Of a DNA stretch of 13,221 bases, positions 6,933 to 12,650 are shown in pieces. The position numbers and the translations under genes are program-made. This DNA is from JBFWML01 sp050251635 (GTDB lineage: Bacteria; Campylobacterota; Campylobacteria; Campylobacterales; SZUA-545), in assembly GCA_050251635.1 (NCBI GenBank), contig JBFWML010000054.1:1-13221 (forward strand), read 5' to 3'. Position 1 is the first letter of the stretch, and the number at the start of each line of letters is the position of its first letter. Under the pieces are notes generated by a model that worked only from the letters and a program-made list of their open reading frames with translations, was not told the DNA's origin and did not search any database.

Positions 6933-8495
6933 TTAAGCCTGCATAATCCGGTCGCGTCCCGCGCCCTTGGCCGCATAAAGCGCCGCATCCACCCGGCCGA
7001 TCAGCGCTTCGGCGCTCTCTCCCGGCGCAAGGGTGCCCACGCCCGCGCTAAAGGTAATGCGCCCGGCGGCGGTAAAGTCGGTTTGCGCCACCGAGGCTTT
7101 GAGCCGTTCGCAAAAGCCCAACGCTTCGGGGAGGGCGGTGTCGGACAAGATTGCCAAAAACTCTTCGCCGCCCCAGCGCCCGATCGTATCGGTGCTGCGG
7201 CGGTTTTTCATCAAACAGGCGGCAAACTCTTTAAGAACCGCATCTCCGGCGGGGTGACCGAAGCGATCGTTGACGCTTTTGAAGTAGTCGATGTCAAAAA
7301 TCACCAGCGAATAGGGGGTTTGGTAGCGCTCAAAGCGGGCCGTTTCCGCGCTGATAACTTCGTGGAGTTTGCGGCGGTTGTAAAGTCCGGTGAGCTGATC
7401 GGTGACCGAAAGTTCGGCCACGCGGCGGCGATCGCGCAGGGCCATAATGCCAAAGGCCAGGTTGCCCGCCAGCTCGCTAATAAGCCGCATCTCTTCGCCC
7501 GCAAAGGCCGATTTGTGTTTGGCGTACAGGCCGATTGTGCCGATGGCGTGGTCTTTAAAAACGATGGGAAAGGCCGCCGAGGCTTTAAAGCCGTGTTTGA
7601 GCGCCTTTTCCCGCCACGGCTCAAACTCCGGGTCGTTGGCAATATCGTTGGTGACGACGGCTTGTTTTTCTTTGATGCTGCGTCCGGCGGGCCCCATGCC
7701 GCAGGGCGCATCCGACCAGCACAGCTGCAGTTCGCCCGCGTAGTCGCGCCCGTCGCCGTGGCTGGACATGATGCGGATGGAGTGCCCGTCATCCTCTTTG
7801 GCGTAGCCGATCCACACCAGCGAATAGCCGCAAACGCTTTGCAAAATCCGGCACACCTTTTCCAGCAGTTGCAGCTCCGAATCGGCGGTGAGTAGCGCCA
7901 TATTGGATTCGCTCAGGGCGCGGTAGGAGTGGTTGAGCCGTTCGAGCGCCTCGGTGCGGGCCTGAATTTCGTGGCGCATGGGTCTAAGAATCCACCGCGA
8001 AAGCACCGTCCACAAAATCGCCCCCACCACCAGCGTCAGCCCCGCGACAAAGAGCACCAGCAGCCAGGCAAGCAGCCTGAGCGAGTCGGCAATATGGTTG
8101 TTTCGGTATGCAAGGCGGATATCAAGCATGCGGCTTCCCACGGCGATGCTGCCGCACTCGGCAATCTGCAGCCGATCGGTTAAGGTTTGCGTACCGTGGG
8201 TAAAGAGCATCTTGCCGCCCCTGAAACCCACCTCCAGCAAGGCAAGATCGGGCCGCCCTTCGGCCCATTTGCGCAGGAAGTTGCGCGACTCGGCGTAATC
8301 GTTGCGCAGAATCGAATCGCTCAAAAACCCGCCGATCAGCTGAATTTCGGTGATAGTACGGGTTTTGGTATCCAGCAGCAGCCGGTCTTTTTGAGTGGTG
8401 TAAATGTAAAAAGCCACCAAGGTGTTAAAGGCCACCAGCGTCGAGAGTATCAACGCGATCAGGCGGTTTTTTTGGTGGCGGTAGGCGTCGGTCAT
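6933..8495 (-). CDS. Membrane GAF-GGDEF diguanylate cyclase (520 aa)
   Basis: This is a c-di-GMP synthase with a periplasmic sensory loop. The first membrane helix spans about residues 12-32. A periplasmic domain of about 110 residues follows, then a second helix at about 143-168. A short coiled segment leads to a GAF domain (about 200-350, with the typical APCGMGPAGRSI and VVTNDIANDPEF). The GGDEF domain covers 360-520. The catalytic motif GGEEF is at 442-446, with the DQLTGLYNRR and FDIDYFKSVND signatures upstream. The RxxD inhibitory site (RSTD, 433-436) lies five residues before GGEEF, so product inhibition is expected. Its ATG overlaps the stop of the PhnD-like gene (ATGA), indicating a ligand-sensing pair. 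It may also be cotranscribed with the nosL operon. Confidence 0.93.
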   Translation of the reverse strand: MTDAYRHQKNRLIALILSTLVAFNTLVAFYIYTTQKDRLLLDTKTRTITEIQLIGGFLSDSILRNDYAESRNFLRKWAEGRPDLALLEVGFRGGKMLFTHGTQTLTDRLQIAECGSIAVGSRMLDIRLAYRNNHIADSLRLLAWLLVLFVAGLTLVVGAILWTVLSRWILRPMRHEIQARTEALERLNHSYRALSESNMALLTADSELQLLEKVCRILQSVCGYSLVWIGYAKEDDGHSIRIMSSHGDGRDYAGELQLCWSDAPCGMGPAGRSIKEKQAVVTNDIANDPEFEPWREKALKHGFKASAAFPIVFKDHAIGTIGLYAKHKSAFAGEEMRLISELAGNLAFGIMALRDRRRVAELSVTDQLTGLYNRRKLHEVISAETARFERYQTPYSLVIFDIDYFKSVNDRFGHPAGDAVLKEFAACLMKNRRSTDTIGRWGGEEFLAILSDTALPEALGFCERLKASVAQTDFTAAGRITFSAGVGTLAPGESAEALIGRVDAALYAAKGAGRDRIMQA

Positions 8496-9325
8496 GGCTG
8501 TTTCAATACGGGTTTAACGGCTTTGAGCATGGCGCGGTGGCGATCGTAATCGCTGTCTTGCGCGGGCACGAATCCGCTCAAATTCTGGCTGATAGCCTTA
8601 AGCACATGGGCGTGTCTAGGATTGTCCTTGAGCGCCAAAAGCGCCCGCCGGATCGCTTCGATTTGGTGCGGCTCCATATTGGCGCGGGCTACGAAAACAT
8701 GGGTGGAGTAGGGTTGCGAGTAGGCCAGAGCGCGAACGCCGGGCATGGCTTGCGGCGTAAAAAGCTCTTCGGCCACGGCTCCGGCGTCGAAGTCGTCGTA
8801 GTAAACGCCCAGATAAACATTTTCGTGGTTGTCTAAAAAACGGTACTGCTTTAAATCGGACAGCTTGATTCCCGCCTGCAAAAGCATATGCAGCGGCACC
8901 TGCGCGCTCAGGGTGGATTGGGGGCTGCCAAAGGCGAAGCGTTTGCCCTTAAGATCGGCCAGGGTTTTAAGGGGCGACTCCTCGGCCACAAACACGACCG
9001 ATCGAAAAGCCGCCTCGCCGTCAAACTCAAAACGCGCCAGCAAAGGCTTGGAGCCGTAACGATCGACAATTTCCACATAGGGGCTGCCGCCCAAAAAGGC
9101 GATGCACAGCTCGTCCCGGGCCGTTTTCTCGATATGTTCGGCGTAGCTGGAGGAGATAAAAATCTCAACCTTGGTGCCCAGCTCTTGGGTGAGATAGCTG
9201 GCGAGGGGGCTGTATTTTTCGGTGAGCACCTCGGCGCTGAGATAGGGCATAAAACCCAACTTGATAACACCCTCGGCAGCGTAAAGCAGGGTCGAAAGCA
9301 AACCCACAAGAACTAACCGAATCAT
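8492..9325 (-). CDS. PhnD-family periplasmic binding protein (277 aa)
   Basis: This is a periplasmic solute-binding protein of the phosphate/phosphite/phosphonate (PhnD) family. A signal peptide (MIRLVLVGLLSTLLYAAEG) is followed by IKLGFMPYLSAEVLTEKYSP. A central hinge (CIAFLGGSPYVEIVDRYG) and FAFGSPQSTLSAQVPLHML follow, and DDFDAGAVAEELF is typical of the second lobe. I start at the ATG 9325, which has GGGGG about 7 bases upstream and opens straight into the signal peptide; the longer frame to 9361 adds an unlikely leader. No transporter ATPase or permease is adjacent. The stop overlaps the diguanylate cyclase start, so this protein probably presents a ligand to that membrane enzyme rather than feeding import. 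The ligand cannot be deduced. Confidence 0.88.
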   Translation of the reverse strand: MIRLVLVGLLSTLLYAAEGVIKLGFMPYLSAEVLTEKYSPLASYLTQELGTKVEIFISSSYAEHIEKTARDELCIAFLGGSPYVEIVDRYGSKPLLARFEFDGEAAFRSVVFVAEESPLKTLADLKGKRFAFGSPQSTLSAQVPLHMLLQAGIKLSDLKQYRFLDNHENVYLGVYYDDFDAGAVAEELFTPQAMPGVRALAYSQPYSTHVFVARANMEPHQIEAIRRALLALKDNPRHAHVLKAISQNLSGFVPAQDSDYDRHRAMLKAVKPVLKQP

Positions 9326-9428
9326 GTAAGCCCCCTTGAAGATTCGACCAGTGTAACACAAATTGGAAAGTTTTTGATCTCAATAATTGACCGGGCATCA
9401 ATCAAAAGCTCTTTTCCGCTACCGGAAT

Positions 9429-9547
9429 GTGCCGGCGTGTGTACTAAGGTTTAGGATTTTAATATGGGTCAATGAATATGAATTGTGTTTTTATAGTTAA
9501 ATTTAAGTTATTAGTGATATTAAAAAGCAGCCTGTCACCATTTTCTC
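9429..9547. repeat. Imperfect direct repeat, copy A (about 118 bp)
   Basis: This stretch matches 10110-10228 in the same orientation. Shared blocks include AGGATTTTAA, GTGTTTT and GCCTGTC, with few gaps and scattered transitions. The end toward 9547 carries two tandem CTGTCACCATTTT units (from about 9532 and 9547). The two copies flank the toxin-antitoxin pair. Together with its neighbours it fills the 257-base gap between the PhnD gene and the toxin gene. Confidence 0.7.
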
Positions 9548-9582
9548 TGTCACCATTTTCTGCCCATTTTCGTTAGGCAATA

Positions 9583-9870
9583 CTAAAGTCGATCTTTCCA
9601 ATAACCCGGCTTCCGGTGCAGGTTGGCAACCGCCACAACCAGAATAAACTCTTCGCGTAACTGATAAATCAGGCCGTAAGGGAAACCATTGACTAGGCAT
9701 CGCTTGGTATTTTTGCCTAGTGGATGCCATGCTTTCGGGTGGCTCTCAATGCGCGAAACGGCTTTTTTGATTTCGGAAACAAACCGAAACCCCAGATCGG
9801 GCTGAAGGGATTCGTAGTATTCAAACCCCTCATCCAACTCGGCTTGCGCGGCTGTCAGAAACTCACTTCG
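9583..9870 (-). CDS. ParE/RelE-family toxin (95 aa)
   Basis: This is a type II toxin of the ParE/RelE superfamily. It begins MRSEFLTAAQAELDEGFEYY, with central HPKAWHPLG, KRCLVNGFPYGLIYQL and the characteristic C-terminal VANLHRKPGYWKDRL. The length of about 95 residues is standard. I choose the ATG at 9870, which overlaps the antitoxin stop by eight bases; an upstream in-frame start would lengthen the protein beyond the family. The target (ribosome-bound mRNA or gyrase) cannot be told from sequence. Four bases after its stop is a GTTAGGC core like an integron site (see findings). Confidence 0.88.
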   Translation of the reverse strand, partial: RSEFLTAAQAELDEGFEYYESLQPDLGFRFVSEIKKAVSRIESHPKAWHPLGKNTKRCLVNGFPYGLIYQLREEFILVVAVANLHRKPGYWKDRL

Positions 9871-10078
9871 CATATTTGACGAAAACCGTTTCGGTGCTAA
9901 CGGATAAAATCTCTTTCCTGTCAAAAGCGCGGATTCGATCTTCAGCTTCCTGCTCCCAAAGCTTGTCGATCGCTCGATCGGGAGTGTCCAAACTGGCTAA
10001 AATCACATCCACCAACGCCAGCCTCTCGTGGGGCGGCATCTTAATAACCTCATCCTGCAGTGTTTGACTAAGTGCCAT
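9863..10078 (-). CDS. Addiction-module antitoxin (71 aa)
   Basis: This small acidic protein matches the putative addiction module component family that pairs with ParE/RelE toxins. It begins MALSQTLQDEVIKMPPHERL and then has LVDVILASLDTPD, LWEQEAEDRIRAFDRKEI and a C-terminal tail that would wrap the toxin. The ATG at 10078 has GGGAGG a few bases upstream; an earlier in-frame start adds only five residues. Its stop lies inside the toxin's first codons, the usual antitoxin-first order. The pair is probably self-regulated. Confidence 0.85.
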   Translation of the reverse strand: MALSQTLQDEVIKMPPHERLALVDVILASLDTPDRAIDKLWEQEAEDRIRAFDRKEILSVSTETVFVKYAK

Positions 10079-10109
10079 AGTGCCTCCCGTCAATGTTTGG
10101 GTTAAGCCC

Positions 10110-10228
10110 GCACCGACATGCGTGCAAAGTTCAGGATTTTAACATAAGCCAATGGATGGGGATTTGTGTTTTCATGGTGGAGGAGAAGTTCTTTGCTATA
10201 TAAAAAAGTAGCCTGTCCCCATTTCCCT
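10110..10228. repeat. Imperfect direct repeat, copy B (about 118 bp)
   Basis: This is the second copy of the repeat at 9429-9547, same strand and about 680 bases away. It lies between the antitoxin start and the attC-like site at 10233. On the minus strand it begins AAATGGGGACAGGCTACTTT, a string type that I associate from general experience with REP-associated transposase (RAYT) neighbourhoods, but no transposase is present here. It fills most of the 154-base gap. Confidence 0.7.
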
Positions 10229-10232
10229 AGAC

Positions 10233-10301
10233 ATTTAACGCTTGAGTTGAGAAATATTTGAGCCGCAGGGTCAAATATTTCTCTCCAATGTTTTGTTATA
10301 T
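10233..10301 (-). other. Integron attC-like recombination site (69 bp)
   Basis: Read on the minus strand, the site starts ATATAAC (fits RYYYAAC except one base) and ends GTTAAAT (exact GTTRRRY). A perfect 13-bp stem (GAGAAATATTTGA at 10249-10261 with TCAAATATTTCTC at 10271-10283) encloses a 9-base loop. Outside that stem the 5' arm carries two more bases than the 3' arm, as expected for the extrahelical bases that set attC polarity. The site begins on the stop codon of the octapeptide gene. No T-run follows, so it is not a simple terminator. Confidence 0.75.
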
Positions 10302-10606
10302 TAGTCTGCCACTCTCCATGGATTTGATGGATTCTTACCTCCGCCAGGGCCGTATGAGTTTCCTCCGCCAGGGCCGTAGCTTTTGCCTCCACCAGGACCG
10401 TAACTCTGACCACCTCCAGGCCCATAGCTTTTACCGCCTCCTGGACCATATGATTTTGAACCACCAGGTCCATATGGATTTGTTTCTACTCCACCATATG
10501 TGGCCCCAGGTTGTGGTTTGTCGTAAACTTTCCAACCATGCTGATAACCATCGGCATAAGCATTTATTGTTGTTAATACTAAAATTGTGAAAACTAATCT
10601 CTTCAT
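10301..10606 (-). CDS. Secreted SYGPGGGK-repeat protein (101 aa)
   Basis: This is a small exported protein with an N-terminal signal peptide (MKRLVFTILVLTTINAYA) and a short linker containing HGWKVYDKPQPG. Six octapeptide units of the form (S/P)YGPGG(G/S)(K/Q/N) cover residues 44-91, followed by a NPSNPWRVAD tail. A strong GGAGG ribosome site lies six bases before the ATG. Its stop merges with an attC-like site, so it is the cargo of an integron cassette. The low-complexity Gly/Pro/Tyr repeat should be flexible and could bind cell wall, polymer or metal, but I do not recognise a family function. The mature protein is basic at the repeats. Confidence 0.8.
   Translation of the reverse strand: MKRLVFTILVLTTINAYADGYQHGWKVYDKPQPGATYGGVETNPYGPGGSKSYGPGGGKSYGPGGGQSYGPGGGKSYGPGGGNSYGPGGGKNPSNPWRVAD
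10334..10477 (-). repeat. Six 24-bp coding repeats (octapeptide)
   Basis: Degenerate 24-base units encode the six octapeptides. Copies differ mostly at third codon positions and at the last residue of each unit, which suggests expansion and contraction by slippage or recombination followed by selection on the protein. Confidence 0.8.
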
Positions 10607-10694
10607 TTGAGACCTCCAAAAATAAGTTTGCCTACTGTTCCTTTAACAAAATAGACATATTCAAGAGTTCCTGCTTAGGTGCTTAAACTTTTGA

Positions 10695-10763
10695 ATATAA
10701 CGCTCGGCTCTGGGGCTGCATGGAGCGTAGCGTAATGCAGTCCCTAGCAGCCGTTTGTTAAAA
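10695..10763 (-). other. Integron attC-like recombination site (69 bp)
   Basis: On the minus strand this runs TTTTAACAAACGGC ... GCCGAGCGTTATAT, the same length as the other site. Paired arms are CGGCT (10705-10709) with AGCCG (10749-10753), GGG with CCC, and CTGCAT (10716-10721) with ATGCAG (10735-10740). The 5' arm has two unpaired extra bases (a G after GGCT and an A before CTGCAT), the polarity mark of attC. The outer cores deviate from RYYYAAC/GTTRRRY by one base each. It directly follows the stop of the 255-residue gene. Confidence 0.75.
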
Positions 10764-11552
10764 CTATTTACCCGCACGCTCGAACTCTTTTAGCATTTTA
10801 ATACCCATGTAAATTGCTTCGTGTGCATGCCCTTCTGATATTTTTTGCCCATGAATAGCAGCGTTACATACTTTTAGAATGTAGTCGAATGAACTGTGCA
10901 AACCTTGGTACTCAGGGTATTGGTTAACAAATTCACGAAATAATTGCCTTGCGGACATGTACTTTGACTTCATTGATAGCGGATCAGCGGTCTGTGTTCG
11001 CTTCCCTAGAATCTCTCTAAGAGATTTCTCCAACTCCATTCGGAGCCTAGCAAGTGCAAAGTTAGGATCATTTCCTGATTGGTTAAGATAAGCTTCTAGT
11101 TCATCCTCCATTTCCTCAGGAGACTTCTGATCTTTTAATGTTGAATTAAGCTCTTCTTTTGCCTCCTGAACCTGCTCTTTTCCAGGAAGATGTACATTAA
11201 CTGTTTGATTTACCGTGTTTGATATAGCAGTTATCATGTTGCTATAAACATTAAGGAATTGCCGAGTCTCCTCTTTAAATTCCGCTACTTCAGACTTAAC
11301 CTGGGATATCTCTTTCTCAAACGTCAGAAACTTTCCAAGACTTATCTTTTTTGCCATAGGTAGAAGCAAGATAAAGATAGCTAAAACCAGCAATGTCAGA
11401 GAAGCAGTGCCGATATCTTCTTTTGGTGGAAAACCGATGCCATATAGCCCCATAAGAAAAAGCCCGACACCAACTAAGCGGCATAGAAATGGAAAAATGT
11501 CGAATAGGATTATTGCTTTGAGTTTACCCACCGAACTTCCTTATAGTTTTAA
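10701..11552 (-). mobile_element. Gene cassette 1: membrane HEPN-like protein plus attC
   Basis: This is the inferred first cassette, from a GTTAAAA core at 11547-11553 (candidate attI junction) to the attC at 10695-10763. It carries one gene. Its right boundary is less certain than the left because attI sites are poorly conserved. Confidence 0.5.
10764..11531 (-). CDS. Membrane-anchored HEPN/DUF4145-like protein (255 aa)
   Basis: Two N-terminal membrane helices (about residues 16-34 and 43-60) are followed by a charged, coiled-coil-prone segment (70-150, many Glu and Lys). The C-terminal domain (150-250) begins ARLRMELEKSLREIL and contains YILKVCNAAIHGQKISEGHA. That layout, with NAAIHG near the end, resembles the DUF4145/HEPN-like helical domains found in defence and stress proteins. 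The catalytic Arg of an RNase HEPN (Rx4-6H) is replaced by Lys or absent, so nuclease activity is doubtful. The GTG start has AAGGAAG upstream. It is the first gene of the cassette array and is followed at once by attC. The function is unknown; a membrane-linked defence role is inference. Confidence 0.75.
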   Translation of the reverse strand: MGKLKAIILFDIFPFLCRLVGVGLFLMGLYGIGFPPKEDIGTASLTLLVLAIFILLLPMAKKISLGKFLTFEKEISQVKSEVAEFKEETRQFLNVYSNMITAISNTVNQTVNVHLPGKEQVQEAKEELNSTLKDQKSPEEMEDELEAYLNQSGNDPNFALARLRMELEKSLREILGKRTQTADPLSMKSKYMSARQLFREFVNQYPEYQGLHSSFDYILKVCNAAIHGQKISEGHAHEAIYMGIKMLKEFERAGK

Positions 11553-11553
11553 C
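11547..11553 (-). other. Candidate attI/cassette junction core
   Basis: The minus strand carries GTTAAAA here, within ATAGTTTTAACTAT, a 6+6 palindrome just upstream of the first cassette gene. It fits the position of the G/TT crossover point of an integron attI. The core alone is weak evidence. Confidence 0.35.
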
Positions 11554-11595
11554 TATTTATTCATCCCCACAATATGCCTCATTGCCGGAAATCAC

Positions 11596-11630
11596 CCGAT
11601 ATCCAGACACTTTAAATGTCCGACTATCGG
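11596..11630. promoter_or_regulatory. Operator-like dyad 1
   Basis: Two 14-base arms, CCGATATCCAGACA (11596-11609) and TGTCCGACTATCGG (11617-11630), are inverted repeats matching at 11 of 14 positions across a 7-base spacer. The TGTCC...ATC half-site recurs in dyad 2, which suggests a shared dimeric regulator. It sits between the candidate attI and the divergent start at 11809. Confidence 0.5.
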
Positions 11631-11724
11631 AAAAAAACCAGTCAGCACATTGCAAATTGACATATTTTGACCGATTCTACCAATAAATTCATAAGATTGT
11701 GCCTGTTTTTATGTCCTGTTGATT

Positions 11725-11786
11725 TTGATATACGGACATAATGTCCTGATATCCGGCTGAAAACGACTTAATAGGACATTATGTCT
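11725..11786. promoter_or_regulatory. Operator-like dyad 2 and a third GGACAT palindrome
   Basis: The arms TTGATATACGGACA (11725-11738) and TGTCCTGATATCCG (11742-11755) match at 10 of 14 positions and centre on GGACATAATGTCC. Forty bases away, GGACATTATGTCT (11774-11786) repeats the core. A further ATGTCC half-site is at 11711-11716. With dyad 1, this makes up most of the 325-base gene-free stretch 11554-11878. A poor minus-strand promoter (TTGAAC, 18 bases, TATTAA) overlaps the last core. Confidence 0.5.
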
Positions 11787-11808
11787 GTATTGTTCAAAGG
11801 GGTTGGCG

Positions 11809-11847
11809 GTGCAAAAAAAGAGACTGCTTGATCTGGTTCGTGAGTAG
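11809..11847 (+). pseudogene. Possible stump of an integron integrase gene
   Basis: A GTG start with AAAGGGG six bases upstream opens a 12-codon frame, VQKKRLLDLVRE, then TAG. Integron integrases commonly begin with a similar (K)LLDQVR segment, and the orientation is right: divergent from the cassettes with attI between. No further integrase sequence follows, because the Phd/RelE pair occupies the place. The short match could be chance. Confidence 0.25.
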
Positions 11848-11878
11848 GCGGACTGATTGGGCATTTGGGCAGATCGCC

Positions 11879-12178
11879 TCAGTTAACCCTCTTGGCCGCA
11901 CTTCTATAAACCGCCATCTCGTCCCGCTCGCCAATAGCCACAATAAACACAACAACCGCATTTTCAATCACCTCATACACAATACGAATGCGCGTGCCGT
12001 CGGCGTAGAGTTTGCGATACCCGCTCAAATCCATCCCCGCTTTGTTGCCCAGCTCTTTGCCTAAAAGCGGTTTGGTTTCTAGCTGGCGTAGTTTTTTGAC
12101 GATCAAAAGTTTTTGGCGACCGTCAAGGGCGCGGAATTCCGCCTCGGCTTCGGGGTGGAGGCGGACGGTGTAGGTCAC
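11879..12178 (-). CDS. RelE/ParE-family toxin (99 aa)
   Basis: This is a second type II toxin of the RelE superfamily. It has MTYTVRLHPEAEAEFRALDG at the N-terminus, then KKLRQLETKPLLGKELGNKAG, the typical LSGYRKLYADGTRIRIVYEV and a C-terminal VAIGERDEMAVYRSAAKRV. RelE relatives cleave ribosome-bound mRNA. The start is a GTG overlapping the antitoxin stop by four bases (GTGA). It differs clearly from the ParE-like toxin at 9583-9870. GC content is higher than in the cassettes, closer to the core. Confidence 0.88.
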   Translation of the reverse strand: MTYTVRLHPEAEAEFRALDGRQKLLIVKKLRQLETKPLLGKELGNKAGMDLSGYRKLYADGTRIRIVYEVIENAVVVFIVAIGERDEMAVYRSAAKRVN

Positions 12179-12465
12179 GCGCTGATTCCCTCGCCGGCAA
12201 GCAGTTCGTCAAGGGAGATGCCCTGTGCGGGCGGTGTGGCCTTGCGCGCTTGGAGGGTGCGGTAAATCTCCATATGCTCCAGCAGCTCCAGCGCCTCTTT
12301 CATCCGCTCGTATTCATCGGGCGCAACCAAAACCGCCTCTATCTGGTTGTTTTTCAGCACGGCAATCTTTTCGACCGCATGGCTGGAAACCTGAGAAAGA
12401 ATCGCACCAAACCGTTTGGCTGCCTCCGAAGAGGAGATCATTTCGTTTTGTTGGTAAGCAATCAT
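12175..12465 (-). CDS. Phd/YefM-family antitoxin (96 aa)
   Basis: This is the antitoxin partner of the RelE-type toxin. The N-terminal DNA-binding part has the Phd/YefM signature (MISSSEAAKRFGAILSQVSS, then KIAVLKNNQIEAVLVAPDEYERM). The C-terminal half (EALELLEHMEIYRTLQARKA ...) is the flexible toxin-binding segment. The ATG at 12465 has AAGG about eight bases upstream; a second in-frame ATG eight codons in is possible. The palindrome ten bases upstream is the likely autoregulatory operator. Confidence 0.88.
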   Translation of the reverse strand: MIAYQQNEMISSSEAAKRFGAILSQVSSHAVEKIAVLKNNQIEAVLVAPDEYERMKEALELLEHMEIYRTLQARKATPPAQGISLDELLAGEGISA

Positions 12466-12474
12466 GGAAGACCT

Positions 12475-12492
12475 TACGGATAATTTTCCGTA
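12475..12492. promoter_or_regulatory. Palindromic operator of the Phd/RelE pair
   Basis: TACGGA (12475-12480) and TCCGTA (12487-12492) form a perfect 6-bp dyad with a 6-base spacer, 10 bases upstream of the antitoxin ATG. Phd/YefM antitoxins repress their own promoters through such dyads. Confidence 0.55.
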
Positions 12493-12520
12493 GTTTAGTG
12501 GGTTATGTGGCTTGGGTCAA

Positions 12521-12541
12521 GGGCGGATGCCGTTTCCGCCC
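12521..12541. repeat. GC-rich hairpin
   Basis: GGGCGGA (12521-12527) pairs perfectly with TCCGCCC (12535-12541) across a 7-base loop. No T-run follows on either strand. It lies in the gap between the toxin-antitoxin pair and the broken Abi gene; its function is unclear. Confidence 0.4.
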
Positions 12542-12618
12542 CGCCCGATGTTTCAATGTTGTGGAGTGTGACCTAAAGTATATTTTAATGTTTTTGTGTG
12601 TACCATCCCGTCACCTAC

Positions 12619-12648
12619 GCCAAGCCTCTGCAAGCACGCTTGGCTTTT
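12619..12648 (+). terminator. Intrinsic terminator-like hairpin
   Basis: GCCAAGC (12619-12625) pairs with GCTTGGC (12638-12644) and is followed on the plus strand by TTTTCTT. The stem also lies just after the minus-strand Abi stop, where it may protect or end that transcript. No plus-strand gene is seen to its left, so it may be a remnant. Confidence 0.4.
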
Positions 12649-12650
12649 CT

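Larger units (their letters stand above)
10239..10700 (-). mobile_element. Gene cassette 2: octapeptide protein plus attC
   Basis: This is the inferred cassette between the G/TT crossover points of the two attC-like sites (462 bp). It holds one gene and its downstream site in the standard gene-then-attC order. The boundaries are inferred from the core consensus. Confidence 0.65.

Noticed and set aside
6930..7895. 321-codon plus-strand open frame opposite the diguanylate cyclase
   Set aside because: It lies wholly antisense to the GAF-GGDEF gene and has no domain of its own.
10102..10473. 123-codon minus-strand frame overlapping the octapeptide gene
   Set aside because: It is an out-of-frame reading of the repeat and of the attC and repeat sequence, with no signal peptide or ribosome site; the octapeptide frame has both.
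10334..10477. Regular 24-base repeats taken as a CRISPR array
   Set aside because: There are no unique spacers; the units are contiguous, in frame and encode an octapeptide repeat after a signal peptide.
12521..12541. GC hairpin as an intrinsic terminator
   Set aside because: No T-run follows on either strand, so I list it only as a hairpin.
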